From NCBI GenBank assembly GCA_030267565.1, contig BRXU01000029.1, positions 124,001 through 188,000 of the forward strand: 64,000 bases of DNA, read 5' to 3'. Positions 1-8,300 of this stretch are shown in pieces. The DNA comes from Pleodorina starrii. Its lineage: Eukaryota > Chlorophyta > Chlorophyceae > Chlamydomonadales > Volvocaceae. The translations under genes and the position numbers were made by a program. Each line of letters begins with the position of its first letter. Position 1 is the first letter of the stretch. Below the pieces are notes generated by a model. It made no database searches and was not told the origin of the DNA. It saw only the letters and a list, made by a program, of their open reading frames with translations.

Positions 1-502
1 GCAGCGGAGACGGATGCGGCGTGAGCGAACGGACCGGGGGGAGCGGGAGAGGACTACGTAGCCGCGCGCCCGCCCCTGCGCTGTGTCTCGGCCCGGTCAG
101 GGCCCCTGCTGCTCGTCCTGCCTCAGGACGAGTCGCCCACAGTGTAACACCCGAGGAACCGCAGTGATGCGACGGAGGCGACGTGGGCGAATACATGCGC
201 TTGGGGGTTTGCAAATGGGAGGGCAGCGAATGGGAGAGCGCATTGGGTGGAAGGCGGGTGGGGGAGCAGCGGAAAGTGGGCGGGGATGGAGCCTGAATGG
301 GGCCCAGGGAAGTGGAGGTGGTAGGACAAGAGAGGAGGGTTGGGGAAGCACAACGGGTCTCGGAGCGCCTTTCGGTGGACAGGTACCCTGGCAAGGGAGC
401 GGTGGCGGTGGAGGGAGCGATGGCGGGCGATTGAGGGCAGCGCTTCACGATCGGCAGCCGAAGCCGCAGCGCAGCTCAACGTACGGAACCAGCGAGCCTC
501 AC

Positions 503-622
503 CTCCGCCGGCGTCAGCGCCAGGCTGCCAGCCACCAGCGGCAGCAGCGCCGTGAAAACGGAGCGGTGGAAGTTGCACAGCAGCATAGCCACCGCACATA
601 CAGCCGACACGACCTGCCAGGG
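503..622 (-). CDS. Candidate internal exon, first membrane segment of an MFS-type transporter (PHT4/SLC17-like)
   Basis: On the minus strand a pyrimidine-rich tract ends in CAG at 625-623, followed by 120 nt (40 codons, phase 0) and a strong donor, GGAG then GTGAGG, at 502-497. The peptide starts PWQVV, has a hydrophobic stretch ending LLCNFHRS, then FTALLPL and LALTPAE. This layout, with a membrane helix followed by an N-x-x-R signature and a LLP motif, resembles the first transmembrane region of anion transporters of the PHT4/SLC17 branch of the major facilitator superfamily (there, C-N-M-D-R then A-I-L-P). The rest of the gene would lie beyond position 1. Identification rests on one helix, so the family is tentative; the splice sites make the exon itself more credible. 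Confidence 0.4.
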
Positions 623-973
623 CTGCGGGCGGGGGGTAGGAAAGAAGGTACCGCAGCGGAGGGACGTCGGCGGCGTTATCGGACGGATGCAGGACCCAAG
701 AAAGGGTCAGGGGCTGCTGCTGCTGCTGGTTTGTTCCAGTTAGTTTCAGGCCTTCACAAAGGGAACGATTAGGGCAAAGGAAAACACAGGCGGTGATGGG
801 GAGGTGCGGTGGAGCGGCCGCGGAGTAGCGACAGGTAGGCGGGCTTGGCAGGAGGGCGGCAGCCAGCGCCTGACCGCGAGCTAGGGGTGCCACGCGTGCC
901 ATCATTGCAGGAAGTGGCAGTGGGTGAGCGCTTCGGAACTGAAAATGTCGGAGGAGGAGACTCCGCTGCCCAC

Positions 974-1018
974 CTGGGGCCGACTGGCGGGGGAGCCGTA
1001 GCGGCTGGAACTTGGCAT
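974..1018 (-). CDS. Candidate first coding exon of a membrane transporter gene (5' end)
   Basis: A possible first exon starts at an ATG on the minus strand (1018-1016), codes for 15 residues rich in Ser, Arg and Pro, and ends at CAG followed by GTGGGC, a fair splice donor. The phase (0) matches the next candidate exon at 503-622, so the reading frame joins cleanly across a 351-bp GT-AG intron. The open frame continues upstream of this ATG to beyond 1300, so the true start could lie further out or in another exon. The short basic and hydroxylated start could be the end of an organelle-targeting peptide; this is inference. It is the weaker of the two exons and depends on the other being real. 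Confidence 0.3.
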
Positions 1019-1842
1019 CAAAGCCCGCGACGCTCCCGCGGTGGTTCTCCCATGGCGCAACGATCGCCCAGTACATTCATCGTAAGCCGTGAGTAATTTC
1101 CAGCGCGTTGTAAAGCATGGTGGCTGGAACGCCAAGGTCGATGGCAATGGTCCGACTGCGCGGGCACATGAAGAGGCTGCTACTAATAATAAGTGTTTCA
1201 CAGTATTGCGAAATCGGAATGGTTGTGATTTGATGTTCCGATAAAGGTCTGGAAATGGTTTGCGACTTTGAGATCGCGGGCTCGTCAACAGCTGTGTAGA
1301 TGGAACAAACGACAGGCTCATTGTGACTAAATTGAGCTGCTGCTTGCAAGATGAAAACGTGTGTAGCGCGTTTGGCTCGTCATTGGCCGTGGCTCGCGCG
1401 GTGCATGAACTGCATGATCTGTCAAAACTCGTACCGGTTCCATTTACGGTACACACCGAGCATATAAACCGCGGAGAACTTATAATGAAGGCCAGGTGAA
1501 GGCCAGGTGAAAGCCATAGATAGCATAGATAGCGCCTGTCCATTGTACGGCATCTAAGTTGCTCAAGAGTGCCGTGCGTATCCTGAAAGCTGCTTGATGT
1601 TGCCATGTGCTTCTTTATGTCTGTATGTGTGTATGTCCGTATGTGTATGTGTGTCACAGTAGTGTGGGGACGTTCATTCTGGGTCTATGCTGGAGGGCAC
1701 AATCCTCCTGTAGTTTGTGCACTTAGCGCACCTTCCACCACCTACCGTCACACTGTGTAACTGCATGCGATTCCAAGGCGGCTGGTCCTGCCACCTAGGA
1801 CTCCACCCGCACCTCATCCGTTCACCCGGCATGCATCCGTAT
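1019..1842. other. Intergenic DNA without a recognised gene
   Basis: No convincing coding region. Open frames here run through simple sequence and have no recognisable domain. A degenerate TATG/TGTATG microsatellite lies at about 1615-1656, and a short tandem duplication (GTGAAGGCCAG) at about 1495-1515. Confidence 0.5.
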
Positions 1843-1849
1843 AGTCTGA

Positions 1850-1870
1850 GGGTTTAGGGTTTTAGGGTTC
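1850..1870 (+). repeat. Short interstitial telomere-like tract
   Basis: The sequence GGGTTTAGGGTTTTAGGG followed by TTC contains one TTTAGGG and one TTTTAGGG unit in a row. TTTAGGG is the common plant and green-algal telomere unit and TTTTAGGG is known from Chlamydomonas. Only two units are present, so this is a relic or chance, not a telomere. It lies about 0.6 kb outside the tRNA array. Confidence 0.5.
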
Positions 1871-2040
1871 CAATAATCAATACCAATCAAGCGTGCTCAA
1901 TCAACAAGCAAGGGATCTAGGGTCCAACTCCACATCTCAGCGTAGCAGCTACCCATAATTTCGGCGCTCCCGACAATGTCGGGGTACCGTCCACCTGGAA
2001 ATCGAACCCAGCAGGCATCACCAGACATGGTGGTTCTAAG

Positions 2041-2110
2041 TTGGTAATGGGCCCCGGGCGGCCCAGGTGCACGAAGTGTGCTGACTATGTTTGCCATGTG
2101 CTTCTATCTT
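2041..2110 (+). repeat. Decayed fragment of the tRNA array unit
   Basis: The stretch from TTGGTAATG through a GC-rich block to GGTGCACGAA, TGCTGAC and TTGCCATGTG follows the order of the array unit (compare 3590-3660) with substitutions and small deletions. It marks the eroded left edge of the array, before the first well-preserved unit at 2488. Confidence 0.6.
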
Positions 2111-2487
2111 TCATTTTATCAATGTGTCCTCACCCTCTCCAACCTTGCATTGTTGAATGTCACCCTAGTGGGACGGACTGTATAACAAGGTGTTTTTCAG
2201 GTAGGTCGATCACCGTGAGCTGTACCGTGCTGTACCGACCTGTGTGCGCGGATGGGAGAAAACGTGTGACACGGCCCGCTTAGGATCCGAGCAGTACTCG
2301 CTCATGTAACATCCCACACCATACATGTGCGGCCCCCAAAGATAACAACTACGCATGTAGACAACCAGATAGAATCAAGCTTGCAACACCTGACCAATAA
2401 TAAACGGTGATTGTCGTCCTCGGTGTGTGATTATGCACCATTCTCTAAATATTCCTCACCGTCTACACACGGAACTACTGGCTTCTA
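2111..2487. other. Spacer between decayed and intact array units
   Basis: No gene or RNA recognised. It separates the decayed unit fragment on the left from the first regular unit, which begins near the block GTCCGTGATCTCGTACTCC. Confidence 0.5.
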
Positions 2488-2582
2488 GGTCCGTGATCTC
2501 GTACTCCACTGCGATTACGGTGATGGTATAGAGGATGCCGCCAGCGCTTATACTTGCTCTTCCTGGACTCGTTTGACATAAC

Positions 2583-2656
2583 TGCTGACATCCAGATTCG
2601 AACTGGAGACCTCCCGCTTACTAAACGGGTGCTCTATCCAACTGAGCTATGCCAGC
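2583..2656 (-). tRNA. trnT(AGU): tRNA-Thr(AGU), array copy 1, consensus sequence
   Basis: Read on the minus strand this folds as a complete cloverleaf of 73 nt plus an A discriminator. The acceptor stem is GCTGGCA with TGTCAGC, the D stem GCTC with GAGC, the anticodon stem CCCGT with GCGGG, and the T stem TCCAG with CTGGA. The seven-base anticodon loop TTAGTAA has anticodon AGT, which decodes the Thr codon ACU. The first pairs G1-C72 and C2-G71 and the anticodon G35-U36 are known Thr identity elements. An A box (TAGCTCAGTTGG) and a B box (AGTTCGAATCT) lie inside the gene, and CCA is not encoded, as expected for RNA polymerase III in a eukaryote. There is no intron. A TATA-like block (GTATAGTATGCC) lies about 40 nt upstream. 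No run of four T follows within 200 nt. Thirty-two of the 57 copies share this exact sequence. Confidence 0.93.
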
Positions 2657-3144
2657 ACATTCCACCTCACACATCGACATATCCACGTACGGCATACTAT
2701 ACTGTAAACTACGTACATACCTCGTTTCGCCTGCACACTACGTAGCTGCATCGGTGTAGGGCATCTGCGGATGGATGCATTGCTGTTGTGGTTGATTGTT
2801 GCCCTGAGGATCACATAATGAAGAAGAAGCAGAGCCAGCAGCAGGTCAGCTGGCCGTGCAGTGCAGTATAGCGGCAGTAGAGATGAGCCGGGCTAGAGGG
2901 AAAGCATGCCCAGGCTAGCTAGACAGTGCACGTCACCCAGGCAGGAACGTGATGGCACAGGCGGCTGGAGACTGAAAAACCAGCAGCAGCCATGCATGTG
3001 GGTAAAAGCGGGGATATTATTGCTTCCATGTTGGTAATGATCCCCGGCGGGCAGCCCAGCCACACAGTTAGGTAGGTGCACGAATTATGCTGACAGCTGC
3101 TAGCTGCGTGTTGCTATGTGTTGCCATGACTCGTTTGACATAAC

Positions 3145-3218
3145 TGCTGACATCCAGATTCGAAATGGCGACTTCCCGCTTTCTAAACGGGTGCTCTATC
3201 CAACTGAGCTATGCCAGC
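3145..3218 (-). tRNA. tRNA-Thr-like copy 2 with anticodon changed to AGA
   Basis: The Thr body is kept, but the anticodon loop reads TTAGAAA, so the anticodon would be AGA (Ser codon UCU). Two T-stem pairs are lost (49-65 becomes G-A, and the universally conserved G53-C61 becomes T-C), and a variable-loop base has changed. A decaying copy is more likely than a working suppressor-type tRNA. The same changes recur in copy 4. Confidence 0.65.
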
Positions 3219-3775
3219 ACATTCCACCTCACACATCGACATATCCACGTACGGCATACCATACTGTAAACTACCTACCTCGTTTCCCCTGCACACTACG
3301 TAGCTGCATCGGTGTAGGGCATCTGCGGATGGATGCATTGCTGTTGTGGTTGATTGTTGCCCTGAGGATCACATAATGAAGAAGAAGCAGAGCCAGCAGC
3401 AGGCCAGCTGGCCGTGCAGTGCAGTATACCGGCAGTAGAGATGAGCAGGGCAAAAGGGAAAGCATGCCCAGGCTAGCTAGACAGTGCACGTCACCCAGGC
3501 AGGAACGTGATGGCGCAGGCGGCTGGAGACTGAGAAACCAGCAGCAGCCATGCATGTGGGTAAAAGCGGGGATACTATTGCTTCCACGTTGGTAATGATC
3601 CCCGGCGGGCAGCCCAGCCACACAGTTAGGTGCACGAATTATGCTGACAGCTGCTAGCTGCGTGTTTCCATGTCTCTTAGAGTCCGTGACCTTATACTCT
3701 ACTACGATTACGGTGATGGTATAGAGGATGCCGCCAGCGCTTATACTTGCTCTTCCTGGACTCGTTTGACATAAC

Positions 3776-3849
3776 TGCTGACATCCAGATTCGAACTGGA
3801 GACCTCCCGCTTACTAAACGGGTGCTCTATCCAACTGAGCTATGCCAGC
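3776..3849 (-). tRNA. trnT(AGU): tRNA-Thr(AGU), array copy 3, consensus sequence
   Basis: Identical to the array consensus cloverleaf, in a long-form unit. Together with copy 4 it duplicates copies 1 and 2 at a distance of 1,193 bp. Confidence 0.92.
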
Positions 3850-4337
3850 ACATTCCACCTCACACATCGACATATCCACGTACGGCATACTATACTGTAA
3901 ACTACGTACATACCTCGTTTCGCCTGCACACTACGTAGCTGCATCGGTGTAGGGCATCTGCGGATGGATGCATTGCTGTTGTGGTTGATTGTTGCCCTGA
4001 GGATCACATAATGAAGAAGAAGCAGAGCCAGCAGCAGGTCAGCTGGCCGTGCAGTGCAGTATAGCGGCAGTAGAGATGAGCCGGGCTAGAGGGAAAGCAT
4101 GCCCAGGCTAGCTAGACAGTGCACGTCACCCAGGCAGGAACGTGATGGCGCAGGCGGCTGGAGACTGAAAAACCAGCAGCAGCCATGCATGTGGGTAAAA
4201 GCGGGGATATTATTGCTTCCATGTTGGTAATGATCCCCGGCGGGCAGCCCAGCCACACAGTTAGGTAGGTGCACGAATTATGCTGACAGCTGCTAGCTGC
4301 GTGTTGCTATGTGTTGCCATGACTCGTTTGACATAAC

Positions 4338-4411
4338 TGCTGACATCCAGATTCGAAATGGCGACTTCCCGCTTTCTAAACGGGTGCTCTATCCAACTGA
4401 GCTATGCCAGC
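4338..4411 (-). tRNA. tRNA-Thr-like copy 4 with anticodon changed to AGA
   Basis: Carries the same four changes as copy 2 (AGA anticodon, two broken T-stem pairs, variable-loop change), showing that the altered sequence was copied as part of a two-unit block. The CACTA-like element inserted 254 bp upstream of this gene's 5' end. Confidence 0.65.
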
Positions 4412-4664
4412 ACATTCCACCTCACACATCGACATATCCACGTACGGCATACTATACTGTAAACTACCTACCTCGTTTCCCCTGCACACTACGTAGCTGC
4501 ATCGGTGTAGGGCATCTGCGGATGGATGCATTGCTGTTGTGGTTGATTGTTGCCCTGAGGATCACATAATGAAGAAGAAGCAGAGCCAGCAGCAGGCCAG
4601 CTGGCCGTGCAGTGCAGTATACCGGCAGTAGAGATGAGCAGGGCAAAAGGGAAAGCATGCCCAG

Positions 4665-4677
4665 CACTCTGGGAACG
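4665..4677 (+). repeat. Left terminal inverted repeat of the CACTA-like element
   Basis: CACTCTGGGAACG, matching the complement of 25991-26003 without mismatch; preceded by the CAG target duplication. Confidence 0.9.
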
Positions 4678-4699
4678 GCCAGGCCTTAATGGCGCGAAA

Positions 4700-4870
4700 T
4701 CCCTTCATGGCCACTTCATGGCCTCTTCATGGCCAGTATATGCCGCCGCCATGAAGATGTTTGGGTACCGGCATGAAGGGTGGTCGTTGGCATGAACAGG
4801 GTGAGCCACTTCATACGGCAGCAACCGTCTTAATAACGAAACCAAGTTCGCCATGAAGACCGGCGGTCCT
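4700..4870 (+). repeat. Left subterminal CTTCATGGC repeats
   Basis: Three copies of CTTCATGGCC lie within 32 bp (4703, 4714, 4726), followed by inverted and degenerate copies (GCCATGAAG, GCATGAAGG, GCCATGAAG). In known CACTA elements such motif clusters inside each end bind the element's regulatory protein; that role is inferred here. Confidence 0.65.
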
Positions 4871-5388
4871 TTGCCCATCTTCATTGTCCACAAGCGAAAT
4901 ATGCTTGATAGTATATGTAGGAACAGTCTGGAGACTACCTCTAACTTAATGGCAGTCAAACCGCTCTAAAGGGCAAAATATGGCCTTACGGTGTGCCCTA
5001 AAGGTCCAACCACCCTAGGACTTTTGTATTTCGGTAACAAGTAGTCCATGCAAATACTCCAGCTTAGCAGGGTGTAGGTTTCCTCACGTTAGTTGGCCAT
5101 GGTTGCCCTCCTCCAGCGTTCATAGTGAAGGTCGCTTTTTTACAGTATAGTTTCCAGGCTATTAATATAAACAATTTGACTGTACTGGCGAATACTCCAG
5201 CAGCTGCAGAAGCAACTTTGCGGGAATGGTTGTGCAGCTTGCCGCGGGCATAGCGCAAACGTCCGCATGCCGCATGCAGGGTTGAAGGGTTCTCCTATCT
5301 GCTTGCGTGGGCTATTGCAAGGAGCTGGCCGGGCACAGTGCTGCAAAGGTGCGACGGGTTCGCAAGCGAGCTAGTTGTGCAGCTTTGT
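4871..5388. other. Left unique region of the CACTA-like element
   Basis: No recognisable gene. Lower GC than the neighbouring satellite; links the subterminal repeats to the first satellite unit. Confidence 0.5.
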
Positions 5389-8300
5389 CACACCCCAAGC
5401 ACCCGACAGCGCTCCCTTTCCCTTCCCCGGGGCCAGCAGATCTGCCCTGTCGAGATTCGGGTGCGGGCCTGGGCGCCAGTTGCGGGTGCATCTGTTCTGA
5501 GGGAGCGGGTTATGCACCTGGGGCCGGGGATCTGTCCCGTCGGGGTTCGGGTGCGGATCTGGGCGCCAGTTGCTGGTGCGTCTGTTCTGAGGGAGCGGGC
5601 TGCACGCCCGGGACCAACGGCCCCGTCGGGGTTCGGCTGCGCGTCTGGGCACCAGTTGCAGGCGTGCTTCTTGCGGGGTTCCGGGTCTGGTGCCTGGGGC
5701 CGGGGGCGTCCATGGTCGGTTGTCAGGCCTTTGTCGGGTTTGCGCGGGAGAACTCCCTTTCTTTCGTGCCGTGCAGCTGCAGGCAAGCAGGCAGGGGTGT
5801 GATGCCTGCTTGCCTGCTTTCGCCCTTGCTTTTATCGCCATTGTGCCGGTTGCTTTAACCCCCTTCCCTGCTGCCCATTGCTGCCGTACACGAGGCCAGG
5901 GCGCGCGCGGGCAGCAGCAGCTGGCTGGGGAAGATGCCATGTGCGGCCTGGTGCAGGTAAGCGCGGGGATGGGTGAGGGCAGAAGCGGTGCGCCGTGCTT
6001 CCGGCTGTGCATGGGGGCAGGCAGCTGGGCCTGCGGCTGATACGGGCAAGGCTGCACGCTGGGCTGCGGGCACTTGAGCGTCGAGGGCGCGGATCATCAC
6101 ACCCCAAGCACCCAACAGCGCTCCCTTTCCCTTCCCCGGGGCCAGCAGATCTGCCCGGTCGGGATTCGGGTGCGGGTCTGCGGGTCCGCGGGAGAACTCC
6201 CTTTCTTTCGCGCCGTGCAGCTGCAGGCAAGCAGGCAGGGGTGTGATGCCTGCTTGCCTGCTTTCGCCCTTGCTTTTATCGCCATTGCGCCGGTTGCTTT
6301 AACCCCCTTCCCTGCTGCCCATTGCTGCCGTACACGAGGCCAGGGCGCGCGCGGGCAGCAGCAGCTGGCTGGGGAAGATGCCATGTGCGGCCTGGTGCAG
6401 GCAAGCGCGGGGATGGGTGAGGGCAGAAGCGGTGCGCCGTGCTTCCGGCTGTGCATGGGGGCAGGCAGCTGGGCCTGCGGCTGATATGGGCAAGGCTGCA
6501 CGCTGGGCTGCGGGCACTTGAGCGTCGAGGGCGCGGATCATCACACCCCAAGCACCCAACAGCGCTCCCTTTCCCTTCCCCGGGGCCAGCAGATCTGCCC
6601 GGTCGGGATTCGGGTGCGGGTCTGCGGGTCCGCGGGAGAACTCCCTTTCTTTCGCGCCGTGCAGCTGCAGGCAAGCAGGCAGGGGTGTGATGCCTGCTTG
6701 CCTGCTTTCGCCCTTGCTTTTATCGCCATTGCGCCGGTTGCTTTAACCCCCTTCCCTGCTGCCCATTGCTGCCGTACACGAGGCCAGGGCGCGCGCGGGC
6801 AGCAGCAGCTGGCTGGGGAAGATGCCATGTGCGGCCTGGTGCAGGCAAGCGCGGGGATGGGTGAGGGCAGAAGCGGTGCGCCGTGCTTCCGGCTGTGCAT
6901 GGGGGCAGGCAGCTGGGCCTGCGGCTGATACGGGCAAGGCTGCACGCTGGGCTGCGGGCACTTGAGCGTCGAGGGCGCGGATCATCACACCCCAAGCACC
7001 CAACAGCGCTCCCTTTCCCTTCCCCGGGGCCAGCAGATCTGCCCGGTCGGGATTCGGGTGCGGGTCTGCGGGTCCGCGGGAGAACTCCCTTTCTTTCGCG
7101 CCGTGCAGCTGCAGGCAAGCAGGCAGGGGTGTGATGCCTGCTTGCCTGCTTTCGCCCTTGCTTTTATCGCCATTGTGCCGGTTGCTTTAACCCCCTTCCC
7201 TGCTGCCCATTGCTGCCGTACACGAGGCCAGGGCGCGCGCGGGCAGCAGCAGCTGGCTGGGGAAGATGCCATGTGCGGCCTGGTGCAGGTAAGCGCGGGG
7301 ATGGGTGAGGGCAGAAGCGGTGCGCCGTGCTTCCGGCTGTGCATGGGGGCAGGCAGCTGGGCCTGCGGCTGATACGGGCAAGGCTGCACGCTGGGCTGCG
7401 GGCACTTGAGCGTCGAGGGCGCGGATCATCACACCCCAAGCACCCAACAGCGCTCCCTTTCCCTTCCCCGGGGCCAGCAGATCTGCCCGGTCGGGATTCG
7501 GGTGCGGGTCTGCGGGTCCGCGGGAGAACTCCCTTTCTTTCGCGCCGTGCAGCTGCAGGCAAGCAGGCAGGGGTGTGATGCCTGCTTGCCTGCTTTCGCC
7601 CTTGCTTTTATTGCCATTGCGCCGGTTGCTTTAACCCCCTTCCCTGCTGCCCATTGCTGCCGTACACGAGGCCAGGGCGCGCGCGGGCAGCAGCAGCTGG
7701 CTGGGGAAGATGCCATGTGCGGCCTGGTGCAGGCAAGCGCGGGGATGGGTGAGGGCAGAAGCGGTGCGCCGTGCTTCCGGCTGTGCATGGGGGCAGGCAG
7801 CTGGGCCTGCGGCTGATACGGGCAAGGCTGCACGCTGGGCTGCGGGCACTTGAGCGTCGAGGGCGCGGATCATCACACCCCAAGCACCCAACAGCGCTCC
7901 CTTTCCCTTCCCCGGGGCCAGCAGATCTGCCCGGTCGGGATTCGGGTGCGGGTCTGCGGGTCCGCGGGAGAACTCCCTTTCTTTCGCGCCGTGCAGCTGC
8001 AGGCAAGCAGGCAGGGGTGTGATGCCTGCTTGCCTGCTTTCGCCCTTGCTTTTATCGCCATTGCGCCGGTTGCTTTAACCCCCTTCCCTGCTGCCCATTG
8101 CTGCCGTACACGAGGCCAGGGCGCGCGCGGGCAGCAGCAGCTGGCTGGGGAAGATGCCATGTGCGGCCTGGTGCAGGCAAGCGCGGGGATGGGTGAGGGC
8201 AGAAGCGGTGCGCCGTGCTTCCGGCTGTGCATGGGGGCAGGCAGCTGGGCCTGCGGCTGATACGGGCAAGGCTGCACGCTGGGCTGCGGGCACTTGAGCG

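Larger units (their letters stand above)
2488..4664 (-). repeat. tRNA-Thr tandem array, left segment (4 copies)
   Basis: Tandem units alternate 562 and 631 bp between tRNA starts (2583, 3145, 3776, 4338). The long form has an extra block of about 77 bp (from about TCTCTTAGAGTCCGTGACC to the repeated GACTCG) that the short form lacks. The segment is cut at 4664 by the CACTA-like insertion. Copies 1 and 3, and copies 2 and 4, are near-identical, so the pair itself is a 1,193-bp higher-order repeat. Confidence 0.95.

Noticed and set aside
946..1000. Plus-strand ATG at 946 (MSEEETPLP start) as a gene
   Set aside because: It stops after 18 codons at 1000 and overlaps the better-supported minus-strand exon.
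902..1657. 251-codon minus-strand frame
   Set aside because: It begins in a TATG-rich microsatellite and has no domain; only its last part, around 974-1018, is used as a candidate exon.
1981..2030. B-box-like GGGTTCGATTTCC on the minus strand
   Set aside because: No acceptor, D or anticodon arm could be built around it, so it is not called a tRNA or SINE.
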